From NCBI RefSeq assembly GCF_964275005.1, contig NC_092693.1:27643173-27707172 (forward strand): a DNA stretch of 64,000 bases, given 5' to 3'. The DNA comes from Diadema setosum. Its lineage: Eukaryota; Echinodermata; Echinoidea; Diadematoida; Diadematidae. Of the stretch, positions 45,001 to 52,440 are shown piece after piece. Under the pieces are notes generated by a model, which was given only the letters and a program-made list of their open reading frames with translations, searched no databases and had not been told where the DNA came from. A program made the position numbers and the translations under genes. Positions within the stretch are counted from its first letter, which is position 1. Every line of letters starts with the position of its first letter.

Positions 45001-48000
45001 AGCTCGCTATAAGGAATGAAGAAGAGTTGTCTTCCACATACAACATATCTCATTGTGACTGACAGCGGTACTGATGTAGTGGGCCTAGATAGATGTATCG
45101 GAAAGAAAAGCACCGCGGCTGACGTTTCACCTCCGAAGTAGCGTTCTAGGCGTGTTGACATCGCGTGTTTGTGAGACGTGATGACGTAAATTTCATCTCT
45201 TTTGTACTAAGCCTTCCGCCAGTAAATTTTGTTAAAAGACATGCAATGTTCTATATGAGAATTACGTATTGCAAAGGTTGATTGGGATCAAGTCTATGGG
45301 TAAAACTGTTGCACTAGACCTATTACGGTTCCTTCTTCCGTCTCTTAAAGTTATTGTAGAATATGTCGTCGGGTAAATTCAGTGCGGAAATGGTGTGCTC
45401 TGTTTGAATAACAAGCACTAGATGTGTAAGAATTTGCATGTTATTCAAATAGGAAACACCGTCTAATCAACTTGATAACTGACTTCATATACATCGACTA
45501 CACCATTATCCCTGGATTATGTGATATTTTACTGACCCATGTTCACGTTGTAACCCTTTACTTCCGGCTCAGTGCTCCCTGTCCCTTGGCATGCTGCTGC
45601 TTCCTTTCAGTCTCGAACACCAAATCGAATTCTTCAGCTTTGCCATTTGGATCTCGTACACCCTCATCGCCCTGGCTGTCATCGTCCTTCGCGTTCGCAA
45701 GCCAGAAATACCTAGACCGTATAAGGTGAGTGTGTCCCACGTGGCTTACTCAAAATGATAGCCCAGTGTACTGAGTATTATATAACCTCTTTGGTATTAC
45801 GTTACTCCCTCCTGAATCACTAGCTAGTGCTCGAGGGGGCGTTGTTCAAAAATACAAGCATGATGGAAGATTTTAGAGTTGTAAAAGTTACGCAGCTCAT
45901 GGAATCCCGTGCGAATGCATTCAATTCAATTCAATTCAATTCAATTCAATTCAAGTGATTTTATTTCCATCTAAAGTAATAAAAAGCAATATACATAACG
46001 CGTACATGAGTACATAATATTTAAGGAACTTTGAATCTCATAAGCTTCAACAGAACGTGAATACAATAATTATACTGATATCAACTTTGGTTTGGATGAA
46101 TAAACAAGTAAACAATACAATCTTATTTTGTAACTCTACATGGAAAAGTGGAATTCACACGAAAAGTATAGCTTGTAAAATTTGTGAATTACATCTGCAT
46201 TGCTCCATTACATTTCTAAATTCTATTCTTTTGCATATTGTGCAACTATCAAGCTTTCATTCGAAAGCGGATCCGACGACTGGGATTGTTTTTCTTTGCC
46301 TTGTGTAAGAACATTCTACCTATTTCTAACGGAACACAAAAAGGCAGTCAGTTGATACAATAACTGCTAAAAAGGGGATCAACACACGAACAATGTAATC
46401 TGTCACAAACATTATACCAGAGCTGCATCAGTTATAAATTGTGACTGTTTGTATGTTTGTTTTTCTTTTGTCAATTCACAAGATTTTTATTTCATTAAGC
46501 GATACCGTCCTTCCTTTATCTTTCCCATAGTTACACCTTTCGAGAAAAAAAAAATGCTTCTTAGGCTGTCACGTGAAAACACAACAAATCAGTATGATCT
46601 AACGTCATGAATTGAATATCTGCGCTATACAACGAAGCGATGCTCTAAATGACAGAGATCTGCTCAGTTTTCACACATTTTATCAGATAGCAGAAAAGTT
46701 CTTCACTGTCGTGCTATAGGGATGTTCTTGACGGTGGGATGTCCATTCCCTTTGCGAAGACGGTCTTCGGACTGATGCGTTCACATGACGTATTCCAAAC
46801 TTTACGGTAATGTTTAAGGCGCTTGAATATTGTCACCGATATGTATGTATGAGTACAGGCCTGTACAAAAAATATTCGTACCATATATCTTTTGTTTTCC
46901 TCACCTGACTAATGCTCGAGTAATGATAAAGACTTCAGCGAATCGTGCTTGCACTAGGGTTACCCTGAGTAAATAGTCCATCATTGTATCACTGAATTGA
47001 ATTTGAATAATTATTAATACTATTCCCTGCAGGTAAATCTAGCCCTCCCCGTACTGTTGTGTGTGGCTGGGATCTTTTTCATCCTCGCTCCCTTCGTTGA
47101 ATCTCGGCTGGTGGACGTCTTGGGAATTGTGATTCTCATTGGTAGCGGCCTGGTGGCCTATTTCATCTTCATCTTCTGGGAATACAGACCATCATTCATG
47201 GGTGAGCAGAGCATACACATTTGGCATTTCCAGCCCTAGCCCGAGTCCCGCTGAGTAGGGATACAACCAGAGTGCTGCTGAGTGCTGAAACGAATAATAC
47301 CCCTTTCATAAACTCAATAATACGGATAATATCCGCATCATCTGGTCGTAAAATCGGAGAGGGGGAAGAATAATCCGTTTTTTTTAGACCCTTCTATTAT
47401 CCGCATAATAGCAGCATCGGGACCAGATTTGGAGTTTATGAACGCAAACCCAAATAATGCGGATAATTGCCGGGGTGCGGTCAAACGTCATCTGTCTTTC
47501 CCGCAGGAGGGACGTGTGCAGTCACCATGACGATTATCCGCCTTTTTTTCAGGACGGGCGCTAGTGAAAATAATGCGGATAATTTTCAGAGTTTGTGAAC
47601 GCATTTTTTTATTGAAATTATTCTTAGGCGGATAATTGGAGGGTGAGTTTATGAAAGGGGTATAAGACGCAAAGCAATGACAATTACTAAATATCTTACT
47701 TTTCTTTTAGTCTTATTGACCATCAATATAAGTTTTGAGGTTATGGTTATAAAAGTGTTTGAGTAGTGGGAGAAAAAGCTGAGGAATTTGGCAAGGCGTT
47801 TCCCCTTAGGAGTAAGGATGCAAGATGATAGAAAGTGTTGTAACTTGAAAAAAAAGGAGGGAATTATCACCAAAAATCTGACGTAGTGGCGAAAAGAGCA
47901 TTATGTATCCGGTCAAATTCGAGTTTACAGGGAATTTACATTAAGCATTCAAGGTTTATGAAACTCCTTGCCGTCTTTCACATAAACTTTAACTAAATTC

Positions 48001-48214
48001 TTTCGTTTTGAAATTGTCCACAGATACCGTTACGATATATTGCCAGTTATTTTTCAACGTCACTCCATCCGAGTACCAACCACCACCTGATATGACGACA
48101 TCGGATGGCTCTCAGGTCGACAAAGAAGAGATTAAAGAAAAGGTCGGCATTGACGGCTCGAGAAGAATGAGTGAAGAAAAACAAAAGATACTTGATAAGA
48201 AGGAAGCAAAATAA
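20633..48214 (+). CDS. Gene B: complete SLC7 light-chain amino-acid transporter (b0,+AT/xCT-like), 11 exons, 584 aa
   Basis: Eleven exons (20633-21014, 22889-23146, 38298-38423, 38855-38960, 41426-41470, 42547-42670, 43340-43443, 44680-44776, 45573-45725, 47033-47201, 48024-48214) join without a phase conflict to 1755 bases including the stop. The protein has a Ser-rich cytoplasmic N-tail (1-76), then about 12 hydrophobic segments. TM1 carries GTGIF at 94-98 where the family usually has GSGIF or GAGIF. Cys198 in the TM3-TM4 loop sits where b0,+AT and xCT make the disulfide to the SLC3 heavy chain. FEGW ends TM6, GREGHM is at 388-393, and a charged C-tail follows TM12. At about 490-510 residues usual for the family, this one is long at both ends. 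It should act as a plasma-membrane amino-acid exchanger. The b0,+AT and xCT branches fit about equally, so I give no symbol. Confidence 0.92.
21258..22596. mobile_element. 1.34 kb TIR element with CGACCGACCG-type motifs, gene B intron 1
   Basis: The left end GGCTACGGTCACAACTC and the right end GTTGCTGTGACCGTAGCC are inverted copies. Both subterminal zones (21285-21610 and 22240-22580) are packed with words such as CGGTCGCTGCTGAAATTTT, ACCGACCGAT, GGTCACCGATCG and CACCGAGCG in both orientations. The middle (21650-22200) is AT-rich and empty. The flanks (TTA on the left, TTC on the right) show at best a decayed 3 bp duplication. Confidence 0.65.
22889..23146 (+). CDS. Gene B exon 2 (TM2 end to TM4 start)
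   Basis: The acceptor is TTTTTTCCAG and the donor GTAAGT. It encodes [20 protein letters not shown], the E-L-x-x-x-x-P-K-x-G-G signature of the family, then TM3 with [10 protein letters not shown], and the extracellular loop with Cys198. Confidence 0.9.
23147..23511. other. Start of gene B intron 2
   Basis: Intronic DNA before the LINE block. I see no gene, repeat or element in it. Confidence 0.4.
24138..25542 (-). pseudogene. Reverse transcriptase part of LINE 1 (broken)
   Basis: The minus strand carries [20 protein letters not shown], then a polymerase palm with [20 protein letters not shown] and FADDSN, and after frameshifts [19 protein letters not shown] and the C-terminal [17 protein letters not shown]. 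These are RT motifs of jockey/CR1-like LINEs. At least three frame changes (near 24931-25064 and 24770-24790) break the ORF. Confidence 0.8.
25723..27138 (-). pseudogene. Endonuclease and linker part of LINE 1 (broken)
   Basis: The minus strand begins with [20 protein letters not shown], then [22 protein letters not shown] and MGDFNINLI, the APE-type endonuclease motifs. 26030-26404 has [10 protein letters not shown], the catalytic SDH box. 25723-25995 is the linker before the RT. Frames change several times. Confidence 0.75.
27780..28626. mobile_element. 847 bp TTAA-flanked TIR element nested in LINE 2
   Basis: Both flanks are TTAA (27776-27779 and 28627-28630). The ends GGCCGTGTCACGCCATTCCG and its inverted partner CTTTCC/GGTGTGACACGGCC continue as CCGGGCAAGC. 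The inside is GC-rich, unlike the AT-rich surroundings, and contains another inner end-like motif at 28427-28455. TTAA duplications are typical of piggyBac and Kolobok groups. No transposase is seen, so it is non-autonomous. Confidence 0.75.
28795..30436 (-). pseudogene. Reverse transcriptase of LINE 2
   Basis: A 413-codon open frame (29195-30436) contains [57 protein letters not shown] and [12 protein letters not shown], the RT palm motifs. A single frameshift near 29200-29223 separates it from the C-terminal thumb with [16 protein letters not shown] and GPKYWNELP (28795-29223). It is less decayed than LINE 1. Confidence 0.85.
30546..30762. other. Spacer between LINE 2 and LINE 3
   Basis: Short stretch of intron 2 with CACA-rich sequence (30740-30758). 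No gene. It includes the sequence just before the target duplication of LINE 3. Confidence 0.5.
30782..34418 (-). mobile_element. LINE 3: nearly full-length L2/CR1-like retrotransposon with 19 bp TSD
   Basis: The direct repeat ATTGGGTATACAAACGAAA flanks the element at 30763-30781 and 34419-34437. The 3' end on the minus strand is an (ATT)n tail preceded by the AAGCGCTTTATAAATGAT-type motif. The 5' end starts about TTTGTGGTGGCGCCCTTCCC. It holds one long ORF with an endonuclease and RT. The perfect TSD and the few defects indicate a young insertion. Confidence 0.88.
31006..34287 (-). pseudogene. Endonuclease-reverse transcriptase ORF of LINE 3, three defects
   Basis: On the minus strand 33613-34287 begins with a basic segment ([14 protein letters not shown]) and the endonuclease start [20 protein letters not shown] and LTESWL. 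The next part, 32796-33704, has [19 protein letters not shown] and LPSDHSAVV. The RT part, 31006-32799, has [46 protein letters not shown] and the catalytic YADD. Breaks are a frameshift near 33610-33700, a second at 32796-32799 and a single TAG stop near 32143-32145. Together they keep this copy from being active. Confidence 0.88.
34511..34935. repeat. 425 bp hairpin made of CACGAG-GACAC units, gene B intron 2
   Basis: The left half reads TCACGAGCATGACATCCACG and then cycles through CATACAGCCCACGAG and TATACAGCCCACTAG. The right half carries the complement (AAGCTCGTGGGATGACC at the end, GTCGAACTCGTGTGC inside). A C10-A9 and (CAA)n tract sits in the middle. It belongs to the same family as the blocks behind genes A and B. 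Confidence 0.7.
34969..38064. mobile_element. ~3.1 kb element with ~300 bp imperfect TIRs, gene B intron 2
   Basis: The left arm (34969-35275) starts GTAGACTTGCTAAGG and includes TAGTACAAATGTCCTACTTG, CATCTAAAGAGACAATCTGT and GCATAATTATGCAAGTT. The right arm (about 37740-38064) is its reverse complement and ends CCTTAGCAAGCCTAC. The interior has no recognisable protein. It does contain many TGACCTTTGACC words between 36860 and 37400. The right arm sits about 230 bases before exon 3 of gene B. Confidence 0.7.
38298..38423 (+). CDS. Gene B exon 3 (TM4-TM5)
   Basis: The exon lies between TTTCTCCCAG and GTAGGT; phase 1 to 1. It encodes [20 protein letters not shown] and then a hydrophobic segment ending LGLYDIAV. 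The A-x-x-Q-N-I motif matches the start of TM5 (VQNIFTAAK in b0,+AT). It comes after a 15 kb intron loaded with transposons. Confidence 0.88.
38855..38960 (+). CDS. Gene B exon 4 (TM6)
   Basis: The acceptor is GATCTTGCAG and the donor GTAATC. It encodes [20 protein letters not shown] and [15 protein letters not shown] up to the split Trp codon. This is the F-x-G loop and the unwound TM6 (F-Y-x-G-x-x-A-x-x-G-W) that helps to form the substrate site in SLC7 proteins. Confidence 0.9.
38961..41425. other. Gene B intron 4
   Basis: AT-rich intron without a gene. It contains a small TTCGGAATAACGAA element and, from about 40940, sequence shared with the start of the visible part of gene A. Confidence 0.5.
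40067..40321. repeat. 255 bp inverted-repeat element built of TTCGGAATAACGAA words
   Basis: The left end is GCTCGTTATTCCGAAGGCTC and the right end GAACCTTCGGAATAACGAAC. About nine variants of TTCGGAATAACGAAC occur inside, inverted around the centre. It is a MITE-like hairpin; target duplication is unclear. Confidence 0.6.
41426..41470 (+). CDS. Gene B exon 5
   Basis: This 45 bp exon has the acceptor TTCTTTCAG and the donor GTGAGT. It encodes [14 protein letters not shown], continuing TM6 into the intracellular loop. Confidence 0.88.
   Translation, partial: EHFILFNGRDERAG
41974..42271. mobile_element. 298 bp TTAA-flanked MITE, gene B intron 5
   Basis: TTAA flanks it on both sides (41970-41973, 42272-42275). 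The ends are AGGGGATGGATAGTAACTGA and TCAGTTACTAGCCATCTCCT. Gene A has a single CCTTTAACAATGACG (2670-2684) here, so the insertion came after the A/B duplication. Confidence 0.82.
42547..42670 (+). CDS. Gene B exon 6 (TM7)
   Basis: The exon runs from after TTATCTGCAG to before GTGAGT. It has the same 41 codons as gene A exon 6, with silent changes such as ACC for ACG in the first Thr codon. Confidence 0.9.
43340..43443 (+). CDS. Gene B exon 7 (TM8)
   Basis: The exon lies between CTCCAAACAG and GTATGT, phase 0 to 2, with [11 protein letters not shown] at its end. The 542 bp TA element sits only 58 bases after the donor. Confidence 0.88.
43502..44043. mobile_element. 542 bp pogo/Tigger-like MITE with TA target duplication, gene B intron 7
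   Basis: The ends CAGTGCACTCCCGTTACAAC and CGTTATAACGGGAGTGCACTG are inverted and flanked by TA (43500-43501, 44044-44045). The CAGTG start, the TTATAACGAA subterminal words and the TA duplication fit pogo-type Tc1/mariner elements. Gene A keeps the empty site CTCCTCATATTTGTTTC at 3882-3898. No transposase is encoded. Confidence 0.87.
44680..44776 (+). CDS. Gene B exon 8 (GREGHMP loop)
   Basis: The acceptor is CTGAAACAG and the donor GTAAGA. It encodes [17 protein letters not shown] to ALFLM. The acceptor position was fixed by comparison with gene A, where the only shared AG is the one directly before GATGACGG. Confidence 0.88.
45573..45725 (+). CDS. Gene B exon 9 (TM9-TM10)
   Basis: 51 codons in phase 0 between CCGGCTCAG and GTGAGT. 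The exon is practically identical in bases to gene A exon 9, more similar than the surrounding introns, so purifying selection or gene conversion is likely. Confidence 0.9.
45918..46250 (-). repeat. LINE 3'-tail remnant with (AATTC)n, gene B intron 9
   Basis: Counterpart of the remnant at 12478-12830. The pentamer run is longer here (about seven units). Confidence 0.5.
46320..46620. other. Segment of gene B intron 9 that gene A lacks
   Basis: Between ACATTCTACCTAT and ACAACGAAGCGATGC gene B has about 300 bases, while gene A has only about 60 unrelated ones (12890-12950). I see neither TIRs nor a clear target duplication, so insertion and deletion are both possible. Confidence 0.4.
47033..47201 (+). 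CDS. Gene B exon 10 (TM11-TM12)
   Basis: The acceptor is TTCCCTGCAG and the donor GTGAGC. It encodes two hydrophobic helices and ends FWEYRPSFM plus one base. Changes from gene A are conservative, apart from Pro to Ser in the final motif. Confidence 0.9.
47298..47662. mobile_element. 365 bp MITE with TAA target duplication, gene B intron 10
   Basis: The ends TACCCCTTTCATAAACTC and GAGTTTATGAAAGGGGTA are inverted copies flanked by TAA (47295-47297, 47663-47665). Gene A has the single site GGATAAGACGC. CGGATAAT words repeat inside in both orientations. A 3 bp TWA target suggests the PIF/Harbinger group, which is inference. Confidence 0.82.
48024..48214 (+). CDS. Gene B exon 11, full-length C-tail
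   Basis: After GTCCACAG the frame reads [20 protein letters not shown], then [38 protein letters not shown] and AK before TAA. The tail is highly charged and probably cytoplasmic. The stop codon is part of an AATAAA at 48210-48215; this is too close to serve alone as a poly(A) signal for a normal 3' UTR, but possible. Confidence 0.88.
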
Positions 48215-48464
48215 AACCTTTGTTCTGGGGTTTGATTATTATTTGCTATATTCACGTGGAATCACTCACACTGCGGTTGTACCCATATATTTGATTAAAC
48301 TGATGCTATATATGGAAGTACAGTGTATATATATAAGTATACGTATAAGTATTATCATGACAAAACGTGTCCAGTAAGAGTCAATTGTCTTATTCTGGAA
48401 TAACACTCCTATACAAAATCGACAACTTCAGAGAACCAATGGAGATTATTCACGATAATCTTTT

Positions 48465-48740
48465 TTCATTCATTTCTTTCATTTCATTTCCAACAATGCG
48501 AAACATTTTCATACACAAAATAAAACAATATCAATACAATGTAGTAACAAAAAAAAAATGCGTGAAGTTAGCAATACCACGCATCGAAAAAGGAAATGAA
48601 AATTGAATTGAAATTAAAGTTGCAGGAAATGGAGGAGACATGCTACAAAGCTAAGACTGTATTTTGCAGTCTCTTCGTGGACAAAAAGACTAAATAACAT
48701 CAAGGAAACAAGTTGCTAGATATATGTAATATAAAAAGTA
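48465..48740 (-). repeat. Short LINE tail insertion behind gene B
   Basis: A (TTTCATTTC)n tail and UTR-like sequence interrupt a stretch that is continuous in gene A (AATCTTTCATACTTTATGCC at 14379-14398). The last part of this motif reappears at 48745. It is consistent with a heavily 5'-truncated minus-strand LINE insertion after the duplication. Confidence 0.5.
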
Positions 48741-48899
48741 CTTTCATACTGTATGCCCCACTGAGATTGTTATGTAGGGCCTAGTCGTCGCTTCTTTTTT
48801 TACACCAAAAAAAAAAGTTAATCGAGTTAAAATACATTTCAATATATCATTTGCATTTCCCTTTGATGCTTAAAGATGACCATTTAGTAGAGGACAAAC

Positions 48900-50110
48900 T
48901 CACCAGTGATTGGAGATGAACATGGTCAACTAGATTTGATAAACACTGTATTGCCATCCCACATTCTGGCTAACAAATTGTACGTGTTTTACAGTAGTTT
49001 TTAATTTCCAACTGAATATCTGCTGGATATACGTATGAGAATGTAATTTATCTATTCGTAAGTTCATTTTAATTTCATCCTCTGTTTCATTTCATTTCTA
49101 TAATTCCAACATGAGTACCAATTCCAATATATTTGAAATAGCATACATCGGAATAGCTTCAAAACATACGACGTTTTTGAATTATGTATTTCACCATTTT
49201 AGTGTTACTCTCTGCTGTACATAGTGTAGAAATGTGATACAAGCCATATGCATGAAGAAGACTGTAATCTCGGTTTGAAGTTTACTGTTATATGGGACGT
49301 CAGAGCAACACTTTGTAATGTGCTTCTGTGCGAATTCTTATGTGCATACCGTTCAATCATTTCTTTTATTATTATTATCTTACAGACGCTACTTCGAATC
49401 AAGCTCTCTTAATTTGCACTTTTATACGGCCTTTTGTGCAAACATTTCTCTCATATTTGAGAAAGATTGACCAGAGAGAAATACGACAGATTGACTGAAG
49501 TAATGTGTGTACGTTTTTTACGGAATCAACATTTTCCTATCAGTTTCCCCCTTAAGATCTTTTCCTGTCAAATTAGTAGTTCTGCCGCTATTATCCCGCA
49601 TTCTATAGAGCTTATGAATTATGAAGTCTTTGTAATGGTTTTTAGAACAAACTTAATATTCAGAGCATCCGCTTATTTTGCGTTATCCCCTATGAGGATA
49701 TCAAGTCCATTTAATTATTTTGTTTCTGTAATTCCATTGTCAAAAGCAACATCAAGATGATAGGCATAGCCTACATTAGAACAGCCTCAAAGCATATGAA
49801 GTTCTTGACTTATGGATTTCACTATTTTATTGTTACTCTTTGCTGTACAGGTCACATGCATGAAGGAGACTGTAAATTCGATTTGAAGTTTACAGCTGTG
49901 GGGGACGTTAGAGCAACACTTTATACTATGTTTCTGTGCAAATTCCTGTGAAGACCGTATACCTTTATGGGGGTTTTATTTTACAGACGCTACTTCGAAT
50001 GAAGCTCTCTTAGTTTGTATCATATTATGGCCTATTATGCAAATATTGCCCTCATAGAATATACTGCCAAGCTAAAAGTACAGCTTGACTGAAATAATGT
50101 GTGCACTTTT
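48900..50110. repeat. Two-unit tandem duplication behind gene B
   Basis: Counterpart of 14560-15850. Both units keep the acceptor-like TATTATCTTACAG or TTTTATTTTACAG followed by ACGCTACTTCGAATSAAGCT (49373-49405 and 49973-50005). Confidence 0.6.
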
Positions 50111-50759
50111 TTCGTTCACATTGTTGGTCTTGAAATCAGTTATCAAATTATCATTTCTGCTGTTATCATCCCCAAAATAAATTTGAAGAGGCATTCTTCA
50201 ATGTACATATATCTATTCTTATATTGAGCTATTCATAACTTATTGTCTTGTACCGAACGAGTGCTAGAAAACAAGCATTCCAACTTTAATGTATTTGCTA
50301 ATATTTTTTATTATTTTTTTTTTTTAGAAAAGATTGCATGTTAAAGCGCTTTGCCATGCATAAGGACTCAGAAAATTAGAAAGCATTGAACATGAAATCA
50401 AGAATATAATAGAAACGAATATCGGAAAATGCTGTGTGCCGTATAACGAGCTTTCTTGAGATGTGCTATACAGTATATCCTCGTTAAGTTGATGTGATTT
50501 ATATTTCGATGTACTCCTATATTTTATACTTTGGTGTGCAAGTTTGCATAGGTTGTAAGTTTTAGCTGATTTGCGTATGTTATGCAAGCAACTCAGACAC
50601 GGAGAGACTGGTGTGTCACCAGACATTTTGTATTTGTGTTTTTGATTATTGTCTTCTTCTTATTATTTTGCGTGTTCCATCGCTTGCTACGGATAGAGTA
50701 GACTCAATAAAACGTATAATCTAAAGCCATCTGCCTTCCTGGATCAACTCTTTTTCGAA

Positions 50760-50905
50760 TGGGAGAAACAGAGTAAATGAGAGATGGGGAAAGAGAGGAA
50801 GAGGGAGAGAGTTAAGAGGGGGAAAGATGGGAGAGAGTGAGTTAAGAGAGGCTCCAAACATGGAGGGGGGGGGGGGGAAGGCTGAGAGAGAGAAGAGAAA
50901 ATGTA
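50760..50905. repeat. GA-rich microsatellite tract with G-run
   Basis: GAGAGAG-type sequence with a G13-14 run at about 50863-50876; counterpart of 16975-17085. Confidence 0.8.
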
Positions 50906-51222
50906 AGACTGGAGATATGCTGTGGCAACATTATTATACTAAACGCCACGTGAAGATGATGATGAAACAGCATTTATAGAGAAACATTAAAATCAACCGA
51001 GGTAGGAACCATCAAAACCCAAAGGTCGTGATAACCAGACGACTATAAACAAACTTGCCTTCATTCGATTCGAGTTTGTCTTCGTCTGTTTGCACCCTGA
51101 GTGTGAAACAGTACACTAAATGTATTTCTAAAATATGAAATGAATGCCAGACGAACAGGAATTGTGAAGACTTATCGGCTCAGTCCACTTTGACGAGGAT
51201 GCAAAGGACCACAGCTATCATG

Positions 51223-51441
51223 ACGTCATTCCACGAGCTCGACACCCACGAGTCGTAATAGTCAACGAGCTATTATTGTACAAAGGTCCATGAAACATAA
51301 ACTAGCTAGACGCCAAGAAAAACGGACCCACTCGACACTAGGTAAATAAGGCCCACGAGCTTGATACTGTCAGAAAATAAAAACTTCACGAATTCGACTC
51401 TACGTGCGTTAAGAATCGTGGTATAATATCGGGCTTGTGGG
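51223..51441. repeat. CCACGAGCTCGACACC repeat block behind gene B
   Basis: Counterpart of 17381-17610, with ATTCCACGAGCTCGACACCC at the start and GGGCTTGTGGGCC at the end. Confidence 0.6.
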
Positions 51442-52009
51442 CCCTTTTTTTCTACTTTGACATTTCACTGCAACAAGAGCTTACCTTCTCTCTAAATCTT
51501 ATGAAGATAGATATAACATCCTGCAACCTAAAATCGTGTGACAGTCACGTATATCCAATATCATCGCAAGCAGTTGAATGCTTGTGTGATCCTGAGCAGA
51601 CCCATCATTGTATAGATCTACCCGGTAGCCTATATACAACATACATCATGGTTAGTTGCGATAATGCATTCATTTTGCATAAACTGCACCAAATCAACAT
51701 CACATTTAATGATACCAACATGTATCAGATGGCAAAGAAGTTGAACTACAGGACCAACTTTCGTTAAGTCCTTAATGTAATGGGAAGCAGAGAGAAAACG
51801 GTTATACGAACAGGGAGGTGGACGAGAGAAACTTTGTATGGATGTGTCCTTAGATGGCGCTATAGTAATTCAGTTGGATGTCTTGCGTCGTGCTGTGGAA
51901 TTTAGTTGATAGACCGCGGCACTTCAAACTCCACAACATTTAACAAAATTATGCCCAGTGTTACCGATATGCTGATCTTGCACCTTGAAATGTATATGCA
52001 TTTAAACAA

Positions 52010-52440
52010 GAGACCCACAGGTTTAGCGCTCACCTGAGTATCCATTTGTAGGCGTATATAAGATCACACAGGGATTATATATACCTGCCAAGTTTGTAGA
52101 GCATTATTTTGACCGTGCATTTTCAAAAAGAAAAATCAATATGAGAAAACTTTTCCTAAATTTGGACCAAAAACGAGACTACACCTAGAATTGTCTTGCA
52201 AGCAACATCGGCCCCCTAGTGGGGAATAGTACCCATTTCTTCAAATACAGAGGGCATAATCTTTCTTGATACTGTCCAAATTTGTTGAAAATCCGTCATA
52301 GGAGTTTCAGGAAGACGCTGAAAAGTTTGCTCACGACGCACTGCTGACGCTTGAAGAAGAATGATTGCAACACAGCTCACTTGAGCCTTCGTCACCGAGC
52401 TAACAACAGCGAAGAGCCCAGTTTATTGATTGTCAGATTG
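52010..52440. repeat. Dispersed-repeat-like segment (ACAAGAGACCCACAGG...CTCACCTGAG)
   Basis: The start AACAAGAGACCCACAGG followed by GCGCTCACCTGAGTA resembles a repeat start that I know from several marine invertebrates. A partly inverted CAGCTCACTTGAGCC lies near 52372-52387. Phrases such as CCAAGTTTGTAGAGCATTAT and CAAATTTGTTGAAAATCCGT are typical of such repeats. No ORF is supported. Confidence 0.4.
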
